Shown here one piece after another: positions 15,989-26,941 of a stretch of DNA of 64,000 bases. Numbering within the stretch: position 1 is the first letter of the stretch; each line of letters begins with the position of its first letter. This DNA comes from Nocardiopsis mwathae (GTDB lineage Bacteria > Actinomycetota > Actinomycetes > Streptosporangiales > Streptosporangiaceae), in the NCBI RefSeq assembly GCF_014201195.1, contig NZ_JACHDS010000001.1:3658001-3722000 (forward strand). The letters are read 5' to 3'. A program made the position numbers and the translations under genes. The notes under the pieces were generated by a model. It ran no database searches. It saw only the letters and a program-made list of their open reading frames with translations, and was not told the origin of the DNA.

Positions 15989-16445
15989 ATCCGCCCTACG
16001 CGCCGAGGCGGTGCGCCTGGGGTGCACCGCAGCCGGCCGCGACGACGCCATCGACCAGTGCGGCGCCCTGCTGCGGGAGATCGGCGCCGTCGAGCCCGGC
16101 TACCCGGCCGCCATGCACGAGCGCGAGGCCTCGATCTCCACCTACATCGGGGAGGGCGTGGCCATCCCGCACGGAACCGACGCCGCCCGCCCGCTGGTCC
16201 GGCGCACCGCGCTCGCCGTCATCCAGTTCCCCGGCGGCGTGGACTGGGGCGGTGCCACCGTCCACGTCGCCATCGGCATCGCCGCCTCCGGTGACGAGCA
16301 CATGGGCGTGCTGTCGTCCCTGGCCAGGGTGCTCAGCGACCCCGAACGGGCGGCGCGGCTGCGCGGCGCCGCCGACACCCGGACCGTGCTCGACCTGCTC
16401 GCCCCGACCGGCCCTGCAGACCCGAACCACCCGACCGAGAACTGA
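15978..16445 (+). CDS. PTS IIA component, mannitol/fructose type
   Basis: This 155-residue IIA protein has the phosphohistidine H65 in GVAIPHGTD and the family sequence AVIQFPGGVDWGG. It receives phosphate from HPr and passes it to IIB. The start is TTG at 15978, supported by GGAGG upstream and the 11-bp overlap with IIB; the next in-frame ATG would remove the first helix. This resembles the mtlF arrangement of Gram-positive bacteria. The gene is followed after 8 bp by the zinc dehydrogenase, so transport and the first catabolic step are made together. Confidence 0.9.
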   Translation: MPTESALRAEAVRLGCTAAGRDDAIDQCGALLREIGAVEPGYPAAMHEREASISTYIGEGVAIPHGTDAARPLVRRTALAVIQFPGGVDWGGATVHVAIGIAASGDEHMGVLSSLARVLSDPERAARLRGAADTRTVLDLLAPTGPADPNHPTEN

Positions 16446-16453
16446 GGACCACC

Positions 16454-17494
16454 ATGCTCGTCGCCCGCTTCTACGCCCCCGGGGACATCCGCCTGGAGGA
16501 GGCACCCGAGCCGCACGCCGGCCCCGGCCAGCTCAAGATCGCCGTGGCCAACTGCTCCACGTGCGGAACCGACGTCAAGATCCACCGCCACGGCCACCAC
16601 CACATCCGCCCGCCGCGGGTGATCGGCCACGAGATCGCCGGGCGGGTCACCGAGGTCGGCGACGGCGTCACCGGGTGGACGCCCGGCGACCCGGTCCAGG
16701 TCATCGCCGCGATCCCGTGCGGCGGCTGCGCCGAGTGCGGCTCCGGACGGTTCACCGTGTGCTCGCGGCAGGAGTCCATGGGCTACCACTACGACGGCGG
16801 TTTCGCCGAGTACATGATCGTCCCGGAGGCGGTGCTGGCCGTGGACGGGGTCAACCGCATCCCCGAGGGGGTGGGTTTCGCCGAAGCATCGGTGGCCGAG
16901 CCGCTGGCCTGCGTCCTCAACGGACAGGAGATCGCCGGGGTCGGGGAGGGGGATACGGTCGTCGTGGTCGGCGCCGGACCCATCGGCTGCCTGCACGTGC
17001 GGCTGGCCCGGGCGCGCGGGGCGTCCGCCGTCTACCTGGTCGACCTCAACCGCGGCCGACTCGACATGTCCGCCGCCGCCGTGCGGCCGGACGCCGCGAT
17101 CTGCGGTTCGGAGACCGACCCCGTCGCCGACGTGCTCCGTCTGACCGGGGAGCGGGGTGCCGACGTGGTGATCACCGCCGCGGCCTCCGGCAGGGCGCAG
17201 GAGGACGCCCTGCGGATGGTCGCGCGCAGCGGCCGGATCAGCTTCTTCGGCGGACTGCCCAAGGACGACCCGATCATCTCCCTCGACTCCAACCTGGTCC
17301 ACTACCGGGAGATCTCGATCTTCGGGGCCAACGGGTCCAGCCCGGACCACAACCGCCGGGCGCTGGAGCTGATCGCGTCCGGCGCCGTTCCGGTCACCGA
17401 CCTCATCACCGAGCGGATGCAGCTCACCGACGTGCACAAGGCCATCGAGACGGTCGCCTCAGGCACCGCCATCAAGGTGACCATCCAGCCCTGA
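16454..17494 (+). CDS. Zinc-dependent alcohol (sugar-alcohol-phosphate) dehydrogenase
   Basis: This 346-residue medium-chain dehydrogenase has catalytic-zinc candidates C37 and H59-E60 (STCGTD; VIGHEIAGRVTEVGDGV), structural-zinc cysteines in CGGCAECGSGRFTVC, and the NAD fold VVVVGAGPIGC. Its best relatives by motif are sorbitol, threonine and galactitol-1-phosphate dehydrogenases. Placed between a hexitol IIA gene and Enzyme I, it probably oxidises the hexitol phosphate produced by the PTS to a ketose phosphate. Usual bacterial mannitol-1-phosphate dehydrogenase (MtlD) is a different, zinc-free family, so the combination is unusual and leaves the substrate open. Confidence 0.87.
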   Translation: MLVARFYAPGDIRLEEAPEPHAGPGQLKIAVANCSTCGTDVKIHRHGHHHIRPPRVIGHEIAGRVTEVGDGVTGWTPGDPVQVIAAIPCGGCAECGSGRFTVCSRQESMGYHYDGGFAEYMIVPEAVLAVDGVNRIPEGVGFAEASVAEPLACVLNGQEIAGVGEGDTVVVVGAGPIGCLHVRLARARGASAVYLVDLNRGRLDMSAAAVRPDAAICGSETDPVADVLRLTGERGADVVITAAASGRAQEDALRMVARSGRISFFGGLPKDDPIISLDSNLVHYREISIFGANGSSPDHNRRALELIASGAVPVTDLITERMQLTDVHKAIETVASGTAIKVTIQP

Positions 17495-17529
17495 CCGCGA
17501 CCATCGACCGGGCCCACGAGGGAAGGCAC

Positions 17530-19281
17530 ATGCCCACGACCGACCGACGCCACCCCACCGGCGACCCGCAGCCGACCCACCCGGGCACGGCCACCGGCCC
17601 CGGCTCCCCCGCCGCCCCCCGCCTGCGCGGCATCCCGGCCGCCCCGGGAAGCGCGGCGGCGCCCGTCGCCCGGATGGCGGCCCCGCCCCGCCTGCCGGAC
17701 GACCGGCCCGCCGCCACCGACCCCGCCGCCGAACGCGCGGCGGCCCGCAGCGCACTGGAACGCGTCGCCGACGATCTCCGGGCGCGCGGCGCCGACGCCG
17801 GGGGCGAGGGCGCGGCCGTGCTCGGCGCCCAAGCGCTGATGGCCCGCGACCCCGAACTGCTGCGCCGGATCGACGAACGCATCGGCCAGGGCGAGCCGAC
17901 AGCCTGGGCGGTGCGCGACGCCTGCGCCGCCTACCAGGACCTTCTCCGCCAAGCCGGGGGCTACCTCGCCGAGCGCGCCGCCGACCTGGCCGACATCGCC
18001 GACCGCGCGGTCGCGATCCTGCTGGGCCTGCCCATGCCGGGACTTCCGGACCCGGGAGGCGACCACGTGCTGGTGGCCGACGACCTCGCCCCGGCCGACA
18101 CCGTCCGGCTCGACGCGCGCCGTGTCCGGGCCATCGTCACCCGGCGCGGCGGCCCGACCAGCCACACCGTCATCCTCGCCCGGTCGCTGGGCATTCCGGC
18201 GGTGGTCGGGTGCGACGGAGCCGAGAGCCTCGCCGACGGGGTCCGGGTGGCGGTGGACGGGGACACCGGGGTGGTGGACGTCGACCCTGATGAGGAGGAG
18301 GTGGCGCGGGCCGAACAGCGCGCCGAGCGCCGTCGGCGGTCGCTGGCGGGTGCGGTCGGGCCGGGTCGGACCGCGGACGGGCACCCGGTCGCGCTGCTGC
18401 TCAACGTCGGGGAGGGCGATCCCGACCGGGCGGCCGCCCACGACAGCGAGGGCGTGGGGCTGCTGCGCACCGAGTTCCTCTTCCTCGACCGCGCCGCAGC
18501 GCCCTCGGTGGATGAGCAGGTCGGCACGTATACCCGGCTGTTCTCGGCCTTCGGCGGCCGCACGGTCACCGTCCGCACGCTGGACGCCGGGTCGGACAAG
18601 CCGCTGTCGTTCGCCGCCACCGGCGAGGAGGACAACCCCGCGCTGGGGGTGCGCGGCTTCCGCACCGCGCGGGTCCACCCGGATCTGCTCACCGACCAAC
18701 TGGCGGCGATCGCCGCCGCGGCGCGTGCCACGGGGGCGCGCGTGCGGGTGATGGCGCCGATGGTGTCCACGCCCGCCGAGGCCGCCGCGTTCGCCGCCCT
18801 GGCCAGGGGCGCGGGCATCGGCGAGGTCGGCGTGATGATCGAGGTACCGGCGGCGGCCCTGCTGGCCGACCAGGTCCTGGGAGAGGTCGACTTCGTGTCG
18901 ATCGGCACCAACGACCTGGCGCAGTACACCATGGCCGCCGACCGGACACTGGGCAGCCTGCCCGACCTGCTCGACCCGTGGCAGCCGGCGCTGCTGACCA
19001 TGGTCGCTGCGGTGGGCGCGGCCGGGGAGCGCCGGGGCCGCCCGGTCGGCGTCTGCGGGGAGGCCGCGGCCGACCCGCTGCTGGCCCTGGTCCTGGTCGG
19101 GTTGGGCGCGACGAGCCTGTCGATGTCCGCCCCCGCCCTGCCCGCGGTGCGCTACGCCCTCGGCCGCCACACCCGCGCCGAATGCCGCGACCTGGCCGAC
19201 CTCGCCCTGACCGCCGAGTCCCCGGCCCACGCAAGAGACCAGGTCCACACGGCGGTCCACCCGGACCTGAGGGAGTGGTGA
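17530..19281 (+). CDS. ptsI: PTS Enzyme I (phosphoenolpyruvate-protein phosphotransferase)
   Basis: The protein has 583 residues from ATG 17530 (GAGGGAAGG upstream). The phosphohistidine is in GGPTSHTVILARSLGIP at about residue 212. The PEP-binding domain shows EGVGLLRTEFLFLDR, NPALGVRGFR, MIEVPAAALLAD and the end of the barrel SIGTNDLAQYTMAADR, with the catalytic Cys in GVCGEAAADPLL. It transfers phosphate from PEP to HPr. The first 50 residues are rich in Pro, Thr and Ala and look like a low-complexity extension, so the folded protein may effectively begin near LRGIPAAPGSA. It closes the rightward PTS operon. Confidence 0.93.
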   Translation: MPTTDRRHPTGDPQPTHPGTATGPGSPAAPRLRGIPAAPGSAAAPVARMAAPPRLPDDRPAATDPAAERAAARSALERVADDLRARGADAGGEGAAVLGAQALMARDPELLRRIDERIGQGEPTAWAVRDACAAYQDLLRQAGGYLAERAADLADIADRAVAILLGLPMPGLPDPGGDHVLVADDLAPADTVRLDARRVRAIVTRRGGPTSHTVILARSLGIPAVVGCDGAESLADGVRVAVDGDTGVVDVDPDEEEVARAEQRAERRRRSLAGAVGPGRTADGHPVALLLNVGEGDPDRAAAHDSEGVGLLRTEFLFLDRAAAPSVDEQVGTYTRLFSAFGGRTVTVRTLDAGSDKPLSFAATGEEDNPALGVRGFRTARVHPDLLTDQLAAIAAAARATGARVRVMAPMVSTPAEAAAFAALARGAGIGEVGVMIEVPAAALLADQVLGEVDFVSIGTNDLAQYTMAADRTLGSLPDLLDPWQPALLTMVAAVGAAGERRGRPVGVCGEAAADPLLALVLVGLGATSLSMSAPALPAVRYALGRHTRAECRDLADLALTAESPAHARDQVHTAVHPDLREW

Positions 19282-19438
19282 GTCGACCGGGCGATCTCGG
19301 TACTCCCTCCGGTGGGGGTCGGCCGTCGGAGGACGGCGCACACCGATCCGCACGCGCGCAGCGGCTTACCGGGCCGGTTCGCCTGGATGCGACCGCCGGC
19401 GCTCCTCGGTCTGTGCTGGAGAGCGGGGGTGGCGGCGG

Positions 19439-20542
19439 TCAGGCCTCCTGGGGTGTTCGCAGGCTCACGCGCTCGCCGGTCTCGGCGCTGCGGCGGGCCG
19501 CCTCGATGACCTCCAGGCCGTGGACGACCTCGTGCGGTTCGACCGGGATCGGCTCGCCCTCGGCGACGGCGTCGCGCAGGGCGGCGTAGAAGGCCGGGTA
19601 GGCGCCGCGCTCGGACGGCACCGGGCGCAGGTCCCCGTCGGCGCCGATGCGGCCCCAGCCGGATTCGGGCTCGACACCCCAGTCGGCGCCGGTGTCGTCC
19701 GGGCGTTGGCCCGCCCCGAGGCGGTCCTCCTGGCCGTCCAGGCCGTCGATCGTGAACGCCGCGCGGTCGCCGAGCACGCGGAAGCGCGGGCCGGTCTGGG
19801 CGGTCAGCGCGCTCATCCACAGGTGCGAGCGGACGCCGTTCACGTGGGTGAGGGCCAGGAAGGCATCGTCGTCGGCGGCGACACCTGCGCGGCGGGCGTC
19901 GAGTTCGGCGTAGACGGAGTCGACCGGCCCGAACAGGTTGATCGCCTGGTCGATGAGGTGCGGGCCGAGGTCGTAGAGGATCCCGGCGCCGTCCTCGGCT
20001 CCGCCGCGCTCGCGCCAGGTCGCCTTGGCCGTCGGCCGCCACCGCTCGAACCGCGACTCGAATCGGTGGACCCGCCCCAGCTCACCATCTTCGATGAGCT
20101 TCCACAGGGTCAGGAAGTCGCTGTCCCAGCGCCGGTTCTGGTAGACGGTGAGGACGTGGCCGAGCCGCTCCGCCTCCTCGGTGAGAGCGCGGGCGTCGGC
20201 GGCGGTGAGCGCGAACGGCTTGTCGACCACCACGGCCATCCCGGCCTGGAGGGCGGCGCGGGCGAGCGGCGCGTGGGTGGCGTTCGGGGTGGTGATGACG
20301 GCGATCTCGAACTCGCCGCCGCGCTGCCACAGCTCCTCGGCGGAGTCGAGCACGGCGGCGTGCGGGTACCGGGCTCGCACGGCGGCCTGCCGCTCCGGGT
20401 TCCCCGTCACGACCGCCGACAGCCGCAGCCCGGGGGTGGCGTCGATGAGCGGCGCATGGAACACCTCGCCGCCCTTGCCGTAGCCGATGACAGCGCCATG
20501 CAGTTCACGTTCGGCACCGTTCGCAGAGCTCATGACCTTCAC
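19439..20542 (-). CDS. Gfo/Idh/MocA-family oxidoreductase
   Basis: This 367-residue NAD(P)-dependent sugar/inositol dehydrogenase-like protein has the Rossmann glycines in GAVIGYGKGGEVFHAPLI, the family motif VVVDKPFALT (EKP-like, with Asp replacing Glu), and GGAEDGAGILYDLGPHLIDQA containing the catalytic DxGxHxxD region. The GYGxGGxxFHAPxI wording is close to scyllo-inositol dehydrogenase-type YvaA/IolW proteins. The start GTG 20542 overlaps the stop of the upstream truncated transporter (GTGA); an ATG three codons on is possible. It converges on ptsI with a 157-bp gap that shows only a weak GC hairpin. Confidence 0.87.
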   Translation of the reverse strand: MKVMSSANGAERELHGAVIGYGKGGEVFHAPLIDATPGLRLSAVVTGNPERQAAVRARYPHAAVLDSAEELWQRGGEFEIAVITTPNATHAPLARAALQAGMAVVVDKPFALTAADARALTEEAERLGHVLTVYQNRRWDSDFLTLWKLIEDGELGRVHRFESRFERWRPTAKATWRERGGAEDGAGILYDLGPHLIDQAINLFGPVDSVYAELDARRAGVAADDDAFLALTHVNGVRSHLWMSALTAQTGPRFRVLGDRAAFTIDGLDGQEDRLGAGQRPDDTGADWGVEPESGWGRIGADGDLRPVPSERGAYPAFYAALRDAVAEGEPIPVEPHEVVHGLEVIEAARRSAETGERVSLRTPQEA

Positions 20543-21297
20543 GCTATCGAGCCGCTCCGCCTGGATTCGCCGCCTGGCCGCCCCGAGTGTTCAGGACGAC
20601 CGGCCCTGCACACGGCATAGGCGAGCATGGCAGCGAGCTGGACTCCGACGGCCACCAGGACGGTGCCGCCCAGGGACCAGGTCGACAGCGGACCGGCGAG
20701 TGCGGACCCGATGGCAAAGCCGGTGATCTTGAAGCTCGCGCCGGTGGTGAAGATCTGGCTCCGGAGGCGGTCGGGGGCGTCGCGGTGGCGGATCGCGAAG
20801 AGCGCGGTCAGCTGCGGGCCCTCGGCGGCCCCGACGATGACGGCGCCGGTGATGAGCAGCGGCGCCGCGTACCCGGCCGCTCCGATGGCGGGGGTAGCCG
20901 CGGCCGCGGCGAGGAGGAGGCCGCCCGCGAGCACGACCGTGCTGAGCCAGAGGATGCGGTCCGGGGCGCCGAGCCCACCCGGTCGGCGTGCGAGCAGGGC
21001 GTTGGCGGCGAGAGCGGCGCCAGCGACCACGGCCAGCAGCAGGGCGCCGTGGCGGGCGTCGCCGAGGACGCGTTCGGCCAGTAGCGGGCAGAGCACGACG
21101 AACATCCCCGCACCGGCGCAGGAGATCGTCGACGTGGCCGTTGCGCGCAGCAGGGTGCGGCGGGCCGCGATCGCGCGCAGGCCCGCGGCGATGTCGGAGG
21201 TGACGCTCCTGCGCTGCGGTTGCCGTGCGGCCAGGTCGGCGGCGGGCGGTCCGGGCAGGGTCCATGCCGCGGGTTCCTGAGCCGTGCTGACCTGCAC
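20539..21297 (-). pseudogene. C-terminal half of an MFS transporter, truncated next to a recombinase
   Basis: The 252 codons begin in what is the central cytoplasmic loop of an MFS protein (RSVTSDIAAGLRAIAARRTL is typical of the stretch before TM7) and continue through about six membrane segments to a normal end. TM1-6 are missing. The open frame continues upstream without a stop straight into the 3' end of the serine recombinase gene (its stop at 21318-21320), so the nominal GTG at 21297 is not a natural start. I read it as a transporter gene broken by recombinase-mediated integration. The missing half is not elsewhere in the window. It was probably translationally coupled to the Gfo/Idh gene, which now may have lost its promoter. 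Confidence 0.7.
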
Positions 21298-21317
21298 GAC
21301 CTCACACTTCTGAATGC

Positions 21318-23150
21318 TTACGCCTTCTCGTCGTCCAAATGGAGCGCCTGAACTCCGGACGCCTCAAGCTCTTCCAGAGACGGCGTCCCCTCCATCGACT
21401 CCACGTCGATCCCGGAGGCAGCCAACTCCGCCCGCGCGATCACATTATTGCCCCCGGCCGTATTCTCTTCCTTCTCCGCATCGGGCCGACGCCAATGGAT
21501 TTCTACTCGCTCCGCAGGATCGTACTTTCCTCCCATGGGCTGGCCTGACGCGTTCACCGGCCGTTCCTTGATTACAACGCGGCGAACGAAAAGCTTGATG
21601 ATTTCTTGCTTATCCTCAAGCGAGGCAGACGCCCACCACGAACCTTCCCCAATGGGATCGCCATCATGTACCGTCCAGACAGACAAGGGAATTCCTGCGC
21701 TCTCTTCCTCATTCAGAGCAGAGAGCTTGGTTTCCAGCGTCTTGCGTGATGCTTCGATAGTGGCCTTATCTTTAAGGAATTCCGCACGCCCCACCTTGCC
21801 GCCATACAGTCCTTCACGGCGGGCCTCATAAAGTTCAGATTCCGCGTCGTCCAGAGCCGACAATTCTGCGCGCAGCTCGGACCTTTCCCTGGCGTTCTCG
21901 GGATTGTCGACTGTGTCAGCCCACCGGCGCGTTGCTGCCGCGAGTAGCCCTAGGTCGTCTGGATCAGCCTCGTCCAGCGAAGTGAGTCGTGCCATCAATC
22001 GCCTAGCGATGTGTTCATCTAGAAGTGCTTCTTGAATCACGTTTGCGCTGTGCGCTTCCATCGTTCCCCGTGGCCGCCTGCATTGGTAACGCGTGGGGCC
22101 GCCGGACGACATGCGCCAACCACAAGAACAGAAAAGCGTGTCGATCCCGGATAGCAGCTTCAAACTCCCCGTTCCGCCGGAATGCCCAGCGCGCATGTCC
22201 AATACTTCTTGAAGCTCCCACCACTTCGCAGGTTCGATGATTGATTCATGCGATTTTATAGGGTTCCCGTCGGCGTCTCGCTGAATTACGTACCGGTAAG
22301 TAACCTTTCTCCGCCCCGGATTTCGCGCGCCTTCAGGAACAGCCGAGTATCCTGCCAACCGGGGATCTCGAAGCATTCTTCGAAGACCCCCCGGGTGCCA
22401 TCTACTACCTTCTTCCTTGCCCCTTGGATTACGAGTAGGGACACCCTCCCTATTAAGACGCTCCGCCTCCGATCGGAGGCTTTTTCCATTCTTTCCACGC
22501 CCATCCCCAAGGATGCCATCCGCGACGCTGGCAAGGACAGGGCCTTCCTCGGGATGAGGTTCGAATATACGCAAGCGAATTGCATCACCCCCCTCCCCTT
22601 GAGTTACCCACTTTGCCCGGAGGCCGTACCCAACGTGCCCCCCGACAAATCCACCAGCTTTCTTGATCTCCTGTTTCGCTTCCGCGATAAACACACTCTT
22701 GTTCTCTGATTCCTGTTCCGCCAACGCGGCAACCAGAGCAAAGAGAGCCACCCCAAGAGGTGACGAAGTGTCAAGAAACGGCTCAGAAACAGAAATCAGT
22801 ACGACGTCGCATTTCTTCAGCCTGTCGTGAATTTCAAGGGCATCCCGGGCACCTTTTCGCGTGAGACGCGACAGAGCGAGGACAACGACCGCCTTGAACT
22901 TCCCGGCCGCTGCGTCTCTCATCATCCGGTCAAAATCCGGGCGGACAACGTGTGGGTTCCATCCGGAAATTCCTAGGTCCGCGTAGTGACCGGCATGGAC
23001 CATACCGCGCCCCTCCCCCGTGGAAATAGCGCGCTCTTTCTGGGCTACGGGGGAGGCTGCGGACCCGTCCTCCCGACGGTCGCTCTGCCTCGCGTAGGTC
23101 ACGAAGGGGAGGCCAGTCAAGTCGGCGGCACCGAACAGCGATTGGGACAT
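21318..23150 (-). CDS. Large serine recombinase (integrase)
   Basis: This 610-residue site-specific recombinase has a resolvase-type catalytic domain (residues 15-165) with nucleophile S23 in YARQSDR and the conserved LSRLTRKGARD. A recombinase domain follows (about 190-320, RWHPGGLRRMLRDPRLAGYS), then a zinc-ribbon region with FCSCGWRMS and YQCRRPRG, and a coiled-coil region near 400-480 (ARERSELRAELSALDDAESELYEARREGLYGGKVGR). This is the layout of phage and integrative-element integrases such as phiC31-type enzymes. Its codon and base use is less GC-rich than its neighbours. It abuts a half MFS gene on one side and lon on the other; no other element genes are seen nearby. Confidence 0.93.
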   Translation of the reverse strand: MSQSLFGAADLTGLPFVTYARQSDRREDGSAASPVAQKERAISTGEGRGMVHAGHYADLGISGWNPHVVRPDFDRMMRDAAAGKFKAVVVLALSRLTRKGARDALEIHDRLKKCDVVLISVSEPFLDTSSPLGVALFALVAALAEQESENKSVFIAEAKQEIKKAGGFVGGHVGYGLRAKWVTQGEGGDAIRLRIFEPHPEEGPVLASVADGILGDGRGKNGKSLRSEAERLNREGVPTRNPRGKEEGSRWHPGGLRRMLRDPRLAGYSAVPEGARNPGRRKVTYRYVIQRDADGNPIKSHESIIEPAKWWELQEVLDMRAGHSGGTGSLKLLSGIDTLFCSCGWRMSSGGPTRYQCRRPRGTMEAHSANVIQEALLDEHIARRLMARLTSLDEADPDDLGLLAAATRRWADTVDNPENARERSELRAELSALDDAESELYEARREGLYGGKVGRAEFLKDKATIEASRKTLETKLSALNEEESAGIPLSVWTVHDGDPIGEGSWWASASLEDKQEIIKLFVRRVVIKERPVNASGQPMGGKYDPAERVEIHWRRPDAEKEENTAGGNNVIARAELAASGIDVESMEGTPSLEELEASGVQALHLDDEKA

Positions 23151-23216
23151 GGTGGCGAGTGTAGGCCAAGCAACTGCTCAAGGAGGCGCATTGGGCTGAC
23201 CGAATCCGGACATACG

Positions 23217-23251
23217 AACGGGGGCCGCCGCCCCAAGCGATGGCCCCCGTT
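23217..23251 (-). terminator. Terminator after lon
   Basis: AACGGGGGCC (23217-23226) and GGCCCCCGTT (23242-23251) form a perfect 10-bp stem with a 15-nt loop, starting 12 bases beyond the lon stop codon. The hairpin lies in the 112-bp gap between lon and the recombinase start. Confidence 0.7.
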
Positions 23252-23262
23252 CCACCCTGCCG

Positions 23263-25722
<2,460 letters not shown>

Positions 25723-25735
25723 CAGACCCTCCTTG

Positions 25736-25754
25736 TTGAGTCACTAAGACTCAA
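25736..25754 (-). promoter_or_regulatory. HAIR element (HspR operator) upstream of lon
   Basis: TTGAGT (25736-25741), seven bases, then ACTCAA (25749-25754) matches the core of the HAIR consensus CTTGAGT-N7-ACTCAAG that binds the heat-shock repressor HspR. The outer G and T are the only departures. It lies about 14 bases before the lon start codon, so repression by HspR is the straightforward reading. Confidence 0.8.
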
Positions 25755-25900
25755 TAAAGGAGAGTCGGGTTTTGTTCCCCTGCGCGTGTTCGCCGTGAGC
25801 GATCACGTGGGAGTGTGCGGTGGGCGTTCCGGGGACGAATGCGGAAGAGCGCCGCGCGCACCAGGGCCGCAGGGCGCGGAAGCCGGGAGGGCGGTCGACC

Positions 25901-26392
25901 ATGACGGGTTCGCCGGACGGGGACGGGTGGACGCACGACCGCGTGGGGGCCGCGCGCCGCGGCGAGAATCCGATGGTGCTGCTGCGGATGCGCACCGGTT
26001 GGGCGGTGATCGGCGACACCCAGCACCTGCCGGGGTACTGCGTGCTGCTGTTCGACGGGGAGGCCGATCACCTGACCGACCTGACGCGCGCCCGGCGCGC
26101 GGAGTTCCTGTTCGACCTCGCCCTCCTCGGCGAAGCCGTGGAGAACGCATGCCGGGCGCGGGATCCGGAGTTCTCCCGCATCAACTACGAGGTACTCGGG
26201 AACCACTGGCCGCACCTCCACGGACACGTGCACGCCCGCTACCGGTGGGAACCGGACCGATTCCGCGGCGGCCCGGTGTGGCGCTACGGCGTCGAACGGT
26301 ACGCCGAGCAGCACCGCACCGGCCCCGAGCACAGCGACCTGCGCGCACGGCTGGCGACCGCGATCACGACCATCACCGCCGGGGCCTACTGA
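25901..26392 (+). CDS. HIT-family nucleotide hydrolase-like protein
   Basis: This 163-residue protein has the histidine-triad motif HLHGHVHAR near residues 104-112, the catalytic site of HIT hydrolases. Family features upstream are TGWAVIGDTQHLPGYCVLLF (substrate-binding strands) and NYEVLGNHWPHLHGH. HIT proteins hydrolyse dinucleoside polyphosphates or nucleotide phosphoramidates; the exact substrate is unknown. The start ATG 25901 has GGGAGGG upstream. The gene runs divergently from lon. A normal, intact small cytoplasmic enzyme. Confidence 0.85.
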   Translation: MTGSPDGDGWTHDRVGAARRGENPMVLLRMRTGWAVIGDTQHLPGYCVLLFDGEADHLTDLTRARRAEFLFDLALLGEAVENACRARDPEFSRINYEVLGNHWPHLHGHVHARYRWEPDRFRGGPVWRYGVERYAEQHRTGPEHSDLRARLATAITTITAGAY

Positions 26393-26472
26393 CGGCCGAC
26401 GGACCTGCCCTGCCACAGCCGGCCGAGGCAGGGCGCAGCCGGGCGGACGGCCGAACACGTCTCCTCCCCCTC

Positions 26473-26516
26473 TTGACCGCTGCACCCCCGACGTCGATAC
26501 TCAACCCATAAGTTGA
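26473..26516 (+). promoter_or_regulatory. Promoter and operator of the ArsR/SRPBCC pair
   Basis: TTGACC (26473-26478) and GATACT (26496-26501) are 17 bp apart. TCAAC (26501-26505) and GTTGA (26512-26516) form an inverted repeat with a 6-bp spacer starting on the -10 box, and GTTGA recurs at 26528-26532. An ArsR-type repressor encoded next door could bind here and shut off its own operon. Confidence 0.55.
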
Positions 26517-26539
26517 ACAATCGAGAGGTTGAATAGGGT

Positions 26540-26941
26540 ATGGCAGAGGATCAGCTCAGCCTGACGTTCGCCGCACTCGCCGACCCCACCCGGCGGAAGA
26601 TCCTGGCCCGCCTGGCCGAGGGTGAGGCGACGGTCAACGAACTCGCCGCGCCCTTCTCCGTCAGCCTCCAGGCGATCTCCAAGCACCTGAAAGTGCTGGA
26701 ACGCGCCGGCCTCATCAGCCGCGGCCGCAACGCCCAGTGGCGGCCCTGCCGACTGGAGCCGGCCCCGCTGCTGTCGGCCTCGGAGTGGATCGAGCGGTAC
26801 CGCGCGAGCTGGGAAGAGCGGTTCGACCGGCTCGACCAGGAGATCAAGAAGCTCCAGCAGCGCATGCAGGCCAACAACGAGAACCACGGGAATCAGCAAC
26901 AGGACCGACGGCACGAAGGGAACGAGCACCATGACCGATAA
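26540..26941 (+). CDS. ArsR-family winged-helix repressor
   Basis: This 133-residue protein has an ArsR winged helix covering residues 5-85: FAALADPTRRKILARLAEGE, then VNELAAPFSVSLQAISKHLK and VLERAGLISRGR. There are no metal-binding cysteines. This is the common non-metal subgroup that is paired with a START/AHSA1 protein. The C-terminal tail is polar (Gln/Asn/His-rich) and overlaps the next gene by 11 bp. The partner, an SRPBCC protein, probably acts with it in sensing or handling a small hydrophobic molecule. A self-binding operator is likely in the promoter just upstream. Confidence 0.9.
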   Translation: MAEDQLSLTFAALADPTRRKILARLAEGEATVNELAAPFSVSLQAISKHLKVLERAGLISRGRNAQWRPCRLEPAPLLSASEWIERYRASWEERFDRLDQEIKKLQQRMQANNENHGNQQQDRRHEGNEHHDR

